Assembly: GCF_013155385.1 (NCBI RefSeq)
Contig: NZ_JABJUQ010000007.1
Span: 187,001-251,000, forward strand
From: Bacillus sp. WMMC1349
GTDB taxonomy: Bacteria; Bacillota; Bacilli; Bacillales; Bacillaceae
Length of the DNA stretch: 64,000 nt
Direction of reading: 5' to 3'
Shown: in pieces, positions 18,875 to 27,440 of the stretch
Layout of the letters: every line of letters begins with the position of its first letter
How positions within the stretch are numbered: position 1 is the stretch's first letter
The notes under the pieces: generated by a model
What the model was told of the DNA's origin: nothing
Seen by the model: only the letters and a program-made list of their open reading frames with translations
Databases searched by the model: none
Translations under genes and position numbers: made by a program

Positions 18875-20602
18875 CTATGTTAACTGCTGTTCAGCAAACT
18901 CATGATATAAAGGGTGTGAAGCTGCTAATTCATGATGACACCCGATTCCTGTGATTCTGCCTTTTTCGATAAAAATAATTTTATCTGCATTGATAATCGT
19001 TGATAAGCGGTGGGCGATGACAAAGGTAGTCCGTCCTTCCATCAGTCTTGTCAACGCTTGTTGGACAATTCTTTCTGATTGACTATCAAGGCTTGCTGTT
19101 GCTTCATCCATCATCAAGATTTTTGGATCCCGTAAAAAGGCACGAGCGATCGCAATTCGCTGCCGCTGTCCTCCTGATAGCCTCACACCACGCTCACCAA
19201 CTTTCGTTTCAAGTTGATTGGGAAATTGTTTTATAAACGTATCAGCAAAAGCCATTTCTGCTACTTCCCATAGTTTTTGATCATTAACCTCATGATCTAA
19301 TCCATAGCAAAGGTTCTCCCTAATTGTTCCGGCCATCATTGGGCTGTCTTGTGACACATAACCGATTTGGCTCCGCCAAGACTTCATTGATAGCATTTGA
19401 ATGGGTGTATCACCAATTTTAATCACTCCAGCATTTGGTTCATAAAAGCGCTCCAGTAAAGCAAACATCGTCGTTTTGCCGCCACCGCTTGGCCCTGCAA
19501 ACGCAATCATTTGTCCAGGCTCAACATGAAATGATATATCATGTAAAACGGGTTCATCATCACTATAGGAAAAAGAAAGATTCTCAACATGGATCGGTTG
19601 ATTTGTAATATCCACGTCAATTCCTTGGTTTCCTTGTTCTTCATCTATATTTAAAATCTCAATGATCCGTTTTGTTGCTCCTTTTGCTTTTTGAACTTGG
19701 GTAAAGAACATTGTAAAGGATGTGATTGGTATAATGATTTGAAACAGATAAAGCAAAAATGCGACAAGAGAGCCGGTTGTCATTGTGCCGTCAGAAACAC
19801 GAATTCCGCCATAACTGATAATCATCACAATCACGACCATCACGATAAGATGCATGAGCGGTGTAACAAGCGCAAAAATACGCGCTTCTTTGAGACCAAA
19901 TTCGAATAGTTTTAAAATACCTACATTTCCTTTTGTTTTTTCTGTCTGTTCTGCATTGGATGCTTTCATTAATCTAATTTCACTTAATGTTTGTTGAACA
20001 TTCCCAGAGAATGTAGCCGTTTCATCTTGTAAGCCTTTAGAGATTTTCTCCATTTTTCTGCCTAGCGGAATCATGATAATAGTTGTAACCGGAACAGCAA
20101 TAAGCATCAGAAGTGTCATTTTCCAATCCATTATCAGTAAAATAGTAATTGAGCCAATGATGGAGATCATGCCTGTGATAAATTGCGGGAATTGATCGGA
20201 AATTAAACCTTTAATGATCACCGTATCATTAACGACACGGCTGACGGTTTCACCACTCGTTTTTTGATCAAAGTAACGAACAGGCAGCCGCAGTAATTTA
20301 AACCACATTCGTTCTCTTAAAGACGAAACCGCTTTTTGCCCAACATATGAGAGCAAATAGGTTGAAAAGCCATCACAAACTGCTTGGATAATAAAGACGA
20401 TCGCGATGATTCCGGCTAAGGCCAAAGTAATGGAACTGGCCGAAAAGTCATCAACCATTTTCCTAGTTAATAACGGGATTGATAGTTCAACTAATGTGGT
20501 GACAAGGCTTGTGCACAGACCAATTGCTAGTGCTAATTTAGGGATGTTCATTGAGAGAATGAATGAATAGAAGGATTGTTGACTACTTTTTTCTGTTTTC
20601 AT
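18875..20602 (-). CDS. bmrA: ABC multidrug exporter, half-size (BmrA-like)
   Basis: 575-aa half-transporter with an N-terminal six-helix membrane domain and a C-terminal ATPase. Walker A is GPSGGGKTT, the signature LSGGQRQR, Walker B ILMMDEATAS and the H-loop IAHRLSTI. The membrane part (SGETVSRVVNDT, SNAEQTEKTKG, SYGGIRVSDGTMT) closely resembles B. subtilis BmrA/YvcC and lactococcal LmrA. It works as a homodimer, pumping hydrophobic drugs out. First gene of a two-gene unit with the erythromycin-esterase homologue, a pairing that suggests antibiotic self-defence. Confidence 0.9.
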   Translation of the reverse strand: MKTEKSSQQSFYSFILSMNIPKLALAIGLCTSLVTTLVELSIPLLTRKMVDDFSASSITLALAGIIAIVFIIQAVCDGFSTYLLSYVGQKAVSSLRERMWFKLLRLPVRYFDQKTSGETVSRVVNDTVIIKGLISDQFPQFITGMISIIGSITILLIMDWKMTLLMLIAVPVTTIIMIPLGRKMEKISKGLQDETATFSGNVQQTLSEIRLMKASNAEQTEKTKGNVGILKLFEFGLKEARIFALVTPLMHLIVMVVIVMIISYGGIRVSDGTMTTGSLVAFLLYLFQIIIPITSFTMFFTQVQKAKGATKRIIEILNIDEEQGNQGIDVDITNQPIHVENLSFSYSDDEPVLHDISFHVEPGQMIAFAGPSGGGKTTMFALLERFYEPNAGVIKIGDTPIQMLSMKSWRSQIGYVSQDSPMMAGTIRENLCYGLDHEVNDQKLWEVAEMAFADTFIKQFPNQLETKVGERGVRLSGGQRQRIAIARAFLRDPKILMMDEATASLDSQSERIVQQALTRLMEGRTTFVIAHRLSTIINADKIIFIEKGRITGIGCHHELAASHPLYHEFAEQQLT

Positions 20603-20699
20603 GTTAAATAACCCCTTAATTCAAAATATGAAGCAGAAACTATAGAACTAGTATTTTATTGGTAATCACTCCTTCTTATACCATATTATCCGTAGGAAT

Positions 20700-20735
20700 T
20701 TCAAGAAAAAAGAGCAGGCTATAAATCGCCTGCTC
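20700..20735 (-). terminator. Terminator of the secreted DUF5667-type gene
   Basis: GAGCAGGC (20712-20719) pairs with GCCTGCTC (20728-20735). The A-run to the left reads as a T-tract on the minus strand, just past the stop of the downstream-reading gene. Confidence 0.85.
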
Positions 20736-20744
20736 ATGCGGAAA

Positions 20745-21893
20745 TTACTCTTGATGATCTTCTTGGTCTTTTGCTTCTTTCTGTTTTTGTTTTTTCAGAG
20801 CTTCACGTTGTTTTTCTTGAGCCTTTTTAGCTTGCTCAGCTCTTTTTTCTGCTTTTTCACGTTGTTTTTCTTGAGCTTTTTTTGCTTGCTCAGCTCTTTT
20901 TTCTGCCTTTTCACGTTCTCTTTCAGCCTGTTTTTTCAGAGCTTCACGTTGTTTTTCTTGAGCCTTTTTTGCTTGCTCAGCTCTTTTTTCTGCTTTTTCA
21001 CGTTCTCTTTCAGCCTGTTTTTCGCGTTGTTTTTCAATCGTGTTGGCAGGTGTTGTGTCTTTGTCTTCTTTAACATCAGCTTCATCTTTATTGTCTTGAT
21101 CTTGACGATCTTCATCTAAAGAATCTTTGACAGCTTCATCAGCCTCTTCACTGATATCTTTCACCGCTTCATCTTGCTCTTCTGCTAACTCTTTATCAAT
21201 TTCAGCAAGTTCATTTTTATATTCTTGTTCATCAATTTCACCAGATTTTAATTTTTCTTCAAGTTCAGAACGTTTTTTCTCAGCCTTTTGCTGCTTTTCT
21301 TCTAACTTGGCTATTTTTTTGTTGATTTTCTTTTCCAGTTTTTCTTTTGCTTTTACAATATTTTTTTGAAGTGCTTCTTTTGCTGTTGGGTTTTCAATTT
21401 TATTTAATGCTGCTTGTAGTGCAAGTACATTAGAAGCGAATTTTTCTTCTAGTGATGCTCGAATGTTATCAATAGACACTGGTTCTTTTGTATCAGTATC
21501 TTTGTTTTCTTGATTCGCTGTTTGATCTTCTGCTTCCTCTTTGTATTTTTCTAATGCAGCCTCTTGTTGTTCAAGGGCTTTTTCAAGAACTTCATGAGCC
21601 AAAGATTCTTCTCCCTGTGCAAGTAATGCTTCTGCTTCTTTAATACGTTCTTCGGCAAAAGATGCTAATAGTTCAGCCTCTTTTACGCTGTCAAATGTTA
21701 AAGCAAGCTGAACATTTTCTTTTAGTTTTTTTGCGAAATAAAAGAAATCTCCAGGTAGAAGTGAGGGAGCATCTGCTGTTGTGCCAGTTTCCTGATTTAC
21801 CGGTTGTTCATCTGCAAAGACTTGACTTGTCCCTAATCCAAAAGTGAGACCTAAAACAACAAGGAGTGTTACAAACTTTCTGAATAATCTCAT
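20745..21893 (-). CDS. Secreted DUF5667-type protein with long charged repeat tail
   Basis: 382-aa exported protein. Residues 1-27 form a signal peptide (basic MRLFRKF, hydrophobic core, cleavage after VFA). A DUF5667-like segment follows (LLPGDFFYFAKKLKENVQLAL then ELLASFAEERIKEAE). The remainder is highly charged coiled coil ending in about three near-identical copies of a 24-29-residue unit built from EREREKAEKRAEQAKK and AQEKQREALKKQ. RBS GGAGGG precedes ATG 21893. Cell-wall or spore-associated roles are possible; function is unknown. Confidence 0.78.
   Translation of the reverse strand: MRLFRKFVTLLVVLGLTFGLGTSQVFADEQPVNQETGTTADAPSLLPGDFFYFAKKLKENVQLALTFDSVKEAELLASFAEERIKEAEALLAQGEESLAHEVLEKALEQQEAALEKYKEEAEDQTANQENKDTDTKEPVSIDNIRASLEEKFASNVLALQAALNKIENPTAKEALQKNIVKAKEKLEKKINKKIAKLEEKQQKAEKKRSELEEKLKSGEIDEQEYKNELAEIDKELAEEQDEAVKDISEEADEAVKDSLDEDRQDQDNKDEADVKEDKDTTPANTIEKQREKQAEREREKAEKRAEQAKKAQEKQREALKKQAEREREKAEKRAEQAKKAQEKQREKAEKRAEQAKKAQEKQREALKKQKQKEAKDQEDHQE
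20791..21031 (-). repeat. Tandem repeats inside the charged-tail gene
   Basis: A unit of about 72-87 bases (AGCTTCACGTTGTTTTTCTT start, later GCTTGCTCAGCTCTTTTTTC) recurs about three times with few mismatches and in-frame length changes. It is a likely hot spot for copy-number change. Confidence 0.85.
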
Positions 21894-22072
21894 GAAATCC
21901 CTCCATATCGTATTGTCACATCCTGTATTTGGATGTTTAATGAATACAAATACCTATTTGATGTTATTATATATTGAATACAAAAGAATAAATAGTATAA
22001 AATTTTAATAAAATTGTTATTTTATGCTTATTTTTAAAAGAATAATAGTTAAACGATCAATTTCAAAATAGA

Positions 22073-22104
22073 TGAATGAATTGTGTCCGATTGACTCAAG
22101 CTAT
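22073..22104 (+). promoter_or_regulatory. Candidate sigma-G promoter of csgA
   Basis: TGAATG (22073-22078) and CAAGCTA (22097-22103) are 18 bases apart and resemble the forespore sigma-G elements (TGAATA / CATACTA). In B. subtilis csgA is a sigma-G gene, which supports the reading. Confidence 0.4.
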
Positions 22105-22125
22105 AGAAAAAAAGGAGAGCGACCA

Positions 22126-22368
22126 ATGGATACAACATTAGGTTATTTGCGTGAGTCACTGTCAAATCATCTTCAGCATGATATAGGACGGAGTATTTAT
22201 AAAAAACTTAAACATTATGCCAATGAGGAAGAGTTTGCCCAACATTTAAGTCAGCGAGAAATGTCGTTTTTGAATCAGGTATTGAAACATGAAATGAATT
22301 ATGTTAAAAATGAGCAAGATGATGAACGGTTAAGACAATTAAATGAAATATATGAACTGCTGTTTTGA
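22126..22368 (+). CDS. csgA: Sporulation-specific SASP-like protein CsgA
   Basis: 80-aa protein beginning MDTTLGYLRESLSNHL, matching B. subtilis CsgA, a forespore protein made under sigma-G. It is predicted helical and soluble, ending in ERLRQLNEIYELLF. ATG 22126 follows AAAGGAGAG; the frame is open upstream, but no other start has a ribosome site. The next gene is the YbxH homologue, the same order as in B. subtilis. Direct evidence of a spore-forming host. Confidence 0.85.
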   Translation: MDTTLGYLRESLSNHLQHDIGRSIYKKLKHYANEEEFAQHLSQREMSFLNQVLKHEMNYVKNEQDDERLRQLNEIYELLF

Positions 22369-22385
22369 AGGGTGGACAGATAAAA

Positions 22386-22577
22386 ATGGGAGCGATCGAG
22401 CGAAACGGTTATACGTTTGAACCCGAATATAGTGTGACAAGGCAAAATGGAGCCATCCATGTTTATAGACGTGGACAATTTGTCGAGGAAATTCGATTTG
22501 GTTTTGAAGGTGAGTTTCCAGAGCACGATTTGATTGAAGAATTGGTGAATCATTATTGCTATGAGAACAAAATATAA
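22386..22577 (+). CDS. ybxH: YbxH family small protein
   Basis: 63-aa protein beginning MGAIERNGYTFEPEYSV, resembling B. subtilis YbxH, which also follows csgA. It is acidic, soluble and of unknown function. ATG 22386 is preceded by GGGTGG at 22370-22375. Co-transcribed with csgA (17-base gap) and ended by a terminator. Confidence 0.8.
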   Translation: MGAIERNGYTFEPEYSVTRQNGAIHVYRRGQFVEEIRFGFEGEFPEHDLIEELVNHYCYENKI

Positions 22578-22578
22578 A

Positions 22579-22610
22579 GAGCTGCCGAGATGTGGCAGCT
22601 CATTTTTTTT
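22579..22610 (+). terminator. Terminator of csgA-ybxH
   Basis: GAGCTGCC (22579-22586) pairs with GGCAGCTC (22594-22601), followed by an eight-T run. It overlaps the 3' end of the convergent ybyB gene. Confidence 0.88.
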
Positions 22611-22812
22611 GCTGATCATAATATTGAACCGGATAGGCTGAGCCTTCTGATACCATTTTGTTGTCTTCAATATCTTCAGGTGACGGGTTTCCTGCTTTAT
22701 GAATCGGAAGCGATTTTTCCGCTTTCTTCATATATTGTTTTAGCAAATAGGAAGTGAGTCCGACCGCCACTGTGGAAACAACAAGACTAGACATGATGGT
22801 TTTTCTTTTCAT
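22600..22812 (-). CDS. ybyB: Small membrane-anchored protein, YbyB-like
   Basis: 70-aa protein with one N-terminal membrane helix (MSSLVVSTVAVGLTSYLL) and a C-terminus NKMVSEGSAYPVQYYDQ that matches the conserved end of B. subtilis YbyB. ATG 22812 was chosen over GTG 22818 because AAAGGGG sits 8 bases before it. ybyB is near csgA-ybxH in B. subtilis too, so the neighbourhood is conserved. Function unknown. Confidence 0.7.
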   Translation of the reverse strand: MKRKTIMSSLVVSTVAVGLTSYLLKQYMKKAEKSLPIHKAGNPSPEDIEDNKMVSEGSAYPVQYYDQQKK

Positions 22813-22836
22813 CAGCACTGCCCCTTTCCAAATGTT

Positions 22837-24917
22837 TTAATCGTTTTTCCCGTTTCCTCGATTGATTAAACGTTCCAGTACTTCGTCTATGTTTGTCGTT
22901 GGCTGCTGACAGGCAAAATTTTCACAAACATAGACGGTTGTTTTGTCTTCAATGGAATGATAGTCTGTTGCAAATTCGGCAATCCCTTGAAAATCGTTTG
23001 GTGTTTCGGCAACAAGAATCGCATATTGTGGTTGAAATGCTTGCTGTAATGCTGTGATGATCGTCTGCCTGTTTTGATCATTTTGTTTTCCGAGAATAAC
23101 AATTTCTTTTTGCGGCATGACATGGCTTAATAAACTTTGGAGAAAGTTTGTATGACCGTTTGGATATGATAAGACATCTCCATGAAATGCGGAATACATT
23201 TTTGTAACTTGATCAATCAATGACAGATCACCTGTCAACCGTCCCAATCGTAAGAGCTGCACGGCTGCTACACCATTTCCAGAAGGTAAGGCACCATCAT
23301 AGATTTCTTTATCCCGTACGATTAAATTCTCCGCATCATGGCCTGTAAAATAAAACCCGCCACTTTCCTTGTCTAAAAACAGATTCAACATGCCCGCCGA
23401 CCATTGTTTGGCTTTCTGCAAATAGCTTAAATCGAAGGAAGCTTCATACAATTCAAGATAAGCCCAAAGCAAAAATGCATAGTCATCAATAAACCCTTTA
23501 TTTTTCACTTCACCATCACGGTAGCGAACCATCAGGCGACCGTCTTTGACTAATTCGTTTTCGATAAAGGTAGCAGCGGTTACTGCCATTTTCATATAGT
23601 CAGATGACTGAAACACTTTTGCTGCTTTGGCGAGACCCGCTATCATTAAGGCATTCCATGATGTAAGGACTTTATCATCCACATGAGGGTATACGCGTTC
23701 TTGTCGTTTTTTGAAAAGCTTTTGTCTTGCTACTTCAAGTTTGTTGTTTAGTTCCTCATCAGTCCTATTACCACGAAAATGAATCAGGTTGGGAATATTG
23801 TGTCCCTCAAAATTTCCTTCAGCTGTGACGTTATAGGTTTGACAGTAGAGTTCACCGAGATCATTTCCTACTGTTTCGAGAATGTCTTCTTTTGACCAGA
23901 CGTAATATTTGCCTTCAACACCTTCTGTATCTGCATCAAGGGCTGAATAAAAAGCACCTTTGTCATTGGTCATTTCCCGCTTGATAAACGTAATGATCTG
24001 TTCAGATATTGTTTTATACCGTGGGTTTTTTGTCACTTGATAGGCCTCGGTGTAAGCCATTAATAATAAAGCGTTATCATAAAGCATTTTTTCAAAATGG
24101 GGAACAAGCCAACTGTGGTCTGTCGAATAGCGAGCAAACCCATAGCCAATATGGTCGTAAATCCCTCCATCTGCCATACTGTCCAGCGTCTTTGTGACCA
24201 TATGTAAAGCTTTTTCTTCAGCGCTGAATCGATAGTAGCGAAGCAGAAAGGTCAGCATGTGTGGGATTGGGAATTTTGGCGCACTGCCAAACCCGCCGTA
24301 TTCAGCATCAAAGCTCTTATTAAGCTGTTCATATGTCCGTTTCAAAACTCCTTCATCAAGTGAATCACCAGCAGTACTTTTCGCTTTTATGCTCAACTGT
24401 TTAGTTGCATTGTCAGCAACATCTTCAACATGGTCACGGCTTTTTGTAAACGTATCTGAAAGATGTTCTAAAACTTCAATAAACCCCGGACGATTATACC
24501 GACTTGTCTTCGGAAAATAAGTGCCTGCATAAAACGGTTTCTGTTCAGGCGTTAAAAATACATTTAACGGCCAACCGCCCTGACCGGTCATCATTTGACA
24601 AATGGTCATATAGATTGAATCAACATCAGGTCGTTCCTCACGATCAACTTTAATTGAGACAAATTTTTCATTTAAAAGGTCTGCAACTTCTTGGTCTTCA
24701 AAGCTTTCATGGGCCATGACGTGACACCAGTGGCATGTGCATTAGAGTAACCAAACTAGCTATACCCAATAGATACGAGTACAGGCTTGTTCTCGCGTTT
24801 CGCTTTGTCAAATGCTTCTTCTCCCCAAGGGAACCAGTCTACAGGATTGTGGGCATGTTGAAGTAAGTATGGAGATTTCTCAGCGATTAATCTATTGGGT
24901 TTATCGTTAGTTGGCAT
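22837..24917 (-). pseudogene. yyaL: Thioredoxin-domain protein YyaL (DUF255), disrupted in its CxxC motif
   Basis: The product would be a large protein with an N-terminal thioredoxin-like domain and an (alpha/alpha)6 barrel. Starting at ATG 24917 (RBS AAGGTG) the protein reads [19 protein letters not shown] up to VSIGYS, then meets TAG. A 20-base segment (24737-24756 on the plus strand) has been inserted exactly before the codons for [12 protein letters not shown]. Without it the frame is perfect; with it there is a stop and a frameshift. The remaining frame (24717 to 22837, 626 aa) could restart at MAHES but would lack the CHWCH redox centre. Probably inactive. Confidence 0.85.
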
Positions 24918-24940
24918 GGGATCACCTTCTTTCTATACAA
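24909..24940. repeat. 32-bp near-repeat, copy 1 (yyaL start region)
   Basis: Covers the yyaL start codon and ribosome site. It matches 29555-29586 at 30 of 32 positions in the same orientation. Confidence 0.8.
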
Positions 24941-25189
24941 TAATTTCTTTGTTTAACTTACCACATTGGAATAAAAAAATACCGCAAGTGTAAAAGGAAG
25001 TTATCAGAAATTTTTAAAAAAGTTAATTTTAAATTCTTAAGAACTTAAAATTCATAACTATAATGTTATTTTGGAGGAATTTAGTTTTTGAATCGCAGAA
25101 AAACTTTTCCTGTGATATTTTCTTTTTGCTCTCTTTTCCCTTAAATACTTGTGCATTTTTAAGACTAAGTATTTCTCTTTTTCGCTGCC
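24941..25189. other. AT-rich intergenic stretch
   Basis: I see no supportable gene. There is a TATAAT near 25058 and GGAGG near 25074 on the plus strand, but the frame behind them is not convincing. Confidence 0.5.
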
Positions 25190-25366
25190 CTAACAATTAC
25201 ATAATTTGCTATCGTATAATTCCTCAATATGCTCCTTCAAACGCTTCAACTCTGAAGAGTAACTGATTGCAACATTTTGGTATAATTTTTTTTCTTCATC
25301 CAGACAAGAATCAATACACTTTGATATTTGGAGTAGCTCTGCTTTTATTTTGTTTATTTTGGTCAA
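25190..25366 (-). CDS. Small helical protein (58 aa), unknown
   Basis: The frame begins at TTG 25366, seven bases after AAAGGA, and reads LTKINKIKAELLQ..., later SSELKRLKEHIEELY, ending CNC. It is helical and charged. The C-terminal SxELxxLxxxIxxLY pattern faintly recalls Spo0E-type aspartyl phosphatases (SQELDxLI), but the key aspartate is lacking, so I make no assignment. It starts one base after the stop of the frameshifted glutaredoxin-like gene, which suggests a two-gene unit. Confidence 0.45.
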   Translation of the reverse strand: MTKINKIKAELLQISKCIDSCLDEEKKLYQNVAISYSSELKRLKEHIEELYDSKLCNC

Positions 25367-25367
25367 G

Positions 25368-25620
25368 TCAAATTCCTTTTTTTATCCCCTTGTTCATCTT
25401 TTGATAAACAATTCTATTTAATCCAACGATCTTATGTTTATTGTCTATAACTGTTAGAGGTGTAAATTGATAACCATTCTTTTTAAAATTCTATCAATGC
25501 TTTTTTATCATTAATTAAGTCTTTTTCCTCAAAGTCGATATTGTGTTTATGAAACCATTTTTTTAACTTCTTAAACGGTTCACACAAGGGATTAGTGTAT
25601 ATAATTACTGTTTTCCTCAT
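25368..25620 (-). pseudogene. Glutaredoxin-like gene with one frameshift
   Basis: From ATG 25620, after AAAGGAGG, it reads MRKTVIIYTNPLCEPFKKL then FHKHNIDFEEKDL and stops at TAA (25485-25483). Removing one T from the TTTT run restores KKNGYQFTPLTVIDNKHKIVG, the thioredoxin-fold second half with its cis-proline region (TPLTVID). The N-terminal motif is CEPF rather than CxxC, so it would be a monothiol type. The single-base indel could be decay or a sequencing error. Confidence 0.6.
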
Positions 25621-25755
25621 TTTTTTAATATTCCTCCTTTAGCCTCTCACTCGCCCGTATGTTCTTAAAGGGAGCCAATGGGCAATTACTATTTTTGCTT
25701 GGTTTACGCAACAACCTTGTAATCTCTTTAAGTAAAAAATGAAAACAGGAGTTTT

Positions 25756-25797
25756 AAATCCATGGAGAAAAAGATAATCCTCCATGGATTTTTTTTA
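25756..25797 (+). terminator. Orphan rho-independent terminator
   Basis: AAATCCATGGAG and CCATGGATTT form a stem around AAAAAGATAATCCT-type loop sequence and are followed by TTTTTTTT. No intact plus-strand gene lies upstream, so it may be left over from a deleted gene. Confidence 0.7.
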
Positions 25798-25816
25798 ACT
25801 CTTTACATGACGTTAA

Positions 25817-25854
25817 GTATACTATACAATGTGTTTGAGTATAGTATACTATAC
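25817..25854 (+). promoter_or_regulatory. Paired palindromic operator upstream of XRE regulator
   Basis: GTATAGTATACTATAC at 25839-25854 is a perfect 16-base palindrome. An additional GTATACTATAC half-site lies at 25817-25827, one helical turn or two away. The sites lie directly before the regulator gene and contain TATACT/TATACA promoter-like hexamers, so repressor and RNA polymerase would compete. Confidence 0.6.
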
Positions 25855-25880
25855 ACATGAATGAGGTGGTAACACATGTT

Positions 25881-26093
25881 ATGAGAAACAATACACAAAA
25901 CAAAATTCGTGAATATAGAAATAAATTTGGTTTTACCCAACAACAATTGGCATCAGAAGTTGGTGTAACTCGCTTAACCATTATATCTATTGAGAAAAGA
26001 AGATATGAACCCACAGTTGGGCTGGCAATAAAAATAGCTACTTTTTTTGGTTGTAAAGTTGAAGACTTATTTACTGTGGAGGAGGAAAATTGA
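25881..26093 (+). CDS. XRE family helix-turn-helix regulator
   Basis: 70-aa Cro/CI-type DNA-binding protein: IREYRNKFGFTQQQLASEVGVT then ISIEKRRYEPTVGLAIKIA, i.e. one HTH and little else, like B. subtilis YozG or phage-type small repressors. ATG 25881 is favoured by GAGGTGGT ten bases upstream; ATG 25857 lies too close to the palindrome. It overlaps the next membrane gene by 4 bases (TTGA). Such pairs usually form a repressor with a membrane sensor or immunity protein. Confidence 0.85.
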   Translation: MRNNTQNKIREYRNKFGFTQQQLASEVGVTRLTIISIEKRRYEPTVGLAIKIATFFGCKVEDLFTVEEEN

Positions 26094-26494
26094 ATTACTT
26101 ACACGGATTTTTATTAAGATTAGCGGTTTCATTGCTATTTATGATTTTTTCGTTCAGTGCATGGAAAAGTTCAGATGCTTACTTGGCAAATTTCATCTTT
26201 CCTTTTCTATTTATAATACTTATAACAATGTTGATCATTGACTTTATTAACTTAAAAAAGCGCAATCTTAAAGTTGTCGATGAAAACAAAGAAATAGATG
26301 AAAGATCATTGAGGAATCATTATAAATCTGGTTATTATGCGTTTTGGATGAATCTTATTTTTTTAGGAGTCATATTCTATTTCTTTAATGGTTACTCAAT
26401 ATTTTTGAGTGAAGTGGATTTTTTTGCAATATTAGGATTGGTGAATTTCCTTCTTTACTATATTTTGATTATTTATTTTAAATTTTTTAAGTGA
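26090..26494 (+). CDS. Membrane protein paired with XRE regulator (DUF2178/DUF3796-like)
   Basis: 134 aa with four hydrophobic segments (about residues 8-23, 34-52, 80-100, 108-130) and a cytoplasmic loop KEIDERSLRNHYKSGYYAF. The DER motif before a helix pair is typical of DUF2178-like proteins encoded next to small XRE repressors. TTG 26090 follows GGAGGA and overlaps the regulator's stop. Function unknown; control of the repressor or an immunity role is inference. Confidence 0.7.
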   Translation: MNYLHGFLLRLAVSLLFMIFSFSAWKSSDAYLANFIFPFLFIILITMLIIDFINLKKRNLKVVDENKEIDERSLRNHYKSGYYAFWMNLIFLGVIFYFFNGYSIFLSEVDFFAILGLVNFLLYYILIIYFKFFK

Positions 26495-26508
26495 AAGGAG
26501 TTTTTTTC

Positions 26509-26790
26509 TTGAAGGGCTTAAACTTTATGAATTTTATATCTCTATTGATTCCTTCATTTTTAACAATTTTAATTCTTAATTTTTTCTTTGAAATAGTACC
26601 TTTAGAAAAAATACAAGGGTTGCCATTGGTATTTCCACTATTTCTATGTCCAATTGCAGCAGTATTCGGTTTTGTTTCTTATAGATTGAAGAAAGATAAA
26701 CTTTCTCAAATAGGAATTATTTTTAACATCCTTCTCTTTATATTCCCAATTGCATATAACATAATTGGCACTCTGCTTTTTGGTGCCTGA
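26509..26790 (+). CDS. Small membrane protein
   Basis: 93-aa protein with about three membrane helices (FISLLIPSFLTILILNFFF; PLVFPLFLCPIAAVFGFVSY; IGIIFNILLFIFPIAYNIIG). TTG 26509 is chosen because AAAGGAG ends eight bases upstream; GTG 26491 lacks one. Third gene of the XRE unit. I do not recognise the family. Confidence 0.6.
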   Translation: MKGLNFMNFISLLIPSFLTILILNFFFEIVPLEKIQGLPLVFPLFLCPIAAVFGFVSYRLKKDKLSQIGIIFNILLFIFPIAYNIIGTLLFGA

Positions 26791-26910
26791 CTATTCCTGA
26801 ATGAAATTTTTGGATCAAACGATATCATGGCTTCTAATATGTCATTTTACACAGACAGTTGGAAGCCATTAATTTTACGATTTTGATCTATTCATACTGC
26901 TTGTATTTTT

Positions 26911-27380
26911 TTATAATTTCAACAGTCCATTGCCTTGAATCCTACTTGTATATCCAGTTAATTTAATTGATTGGGATAGCAGGTGATTTTTTATTGTTTT
27001 TACCTTCACTGGAATATTATTGCTTCTCCAGATGCTGTTATAAAAGTATTATTCAGAAAGGTTGAATAAATATTATGCCCAGGAGCTAAAAAATCAATAT
27101 TGTTGTTTGTATTACTAAATTTTAGTGGCTTGTTAAAACGATCTACTGCTGCAATTTGAAATACATCCTCAAAGAACCCTGGATAAAGAATTTCATCAGT
27201 TTCTCCATCTCCATAGTTCCCAGCAGAAGCGAGATTGCATTATCTATACTATTCTTTAATTGTTTGTCATCTTTTTTTCCACCTAAAGAAAGATTTATTA
27301 TATCTACTTTTTCATTATTTCTCCCCTTCCAATTCAAAGCAAAATCTATAGCTTCGGATAATCTTGATGTTAGTCTAATA
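26911..27380 (-). pseudogene. Subtilase (S8 serine protease) remnant, C-terminal part, cut by IS
   Basis: Reading leftward from the IS junction, frames give VDIINLSLGGKKDDKQ, then after a frameshift SAGNYGDGETDEILYPGFF, FQIAAVDRFNKPLKFSN and IDFLAPGHNIYST, which are unmistakable subtilase core segments. After TASG the sequence skips the catalytic GTS-serine region and resumes as IKNHLLSQSIKLTGYTSRIQ to a stop at 26911. So there is a frameshift, a deletion of the active-site serine and an IS insertion. Once possibly a leader peptidase or secreted protease. Confidence 0.65.
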
Positions 27381-27440
27381 ATTGGACACAGAGAATAGAG
27401 ATTTTTATACTGAAACTAATAATTTCTAGGAGTGTCCAAA

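Noticed and set aside
20736..21369. Long plus-strand frames rich in F, L and S opposite the repeat-rich secreted protein
   Set aside because: They are antisense shadows of a K/E/A-rich repeat; composition is an artefact and no ribosome site is present.
25063..25266. 67-aa plus-strand frame with upstream TATAAT
   Set aside because: The ribosome site lies inside the frame, the composition is poor, and it overlaps the better-supported 58-aa minus-strand gene.
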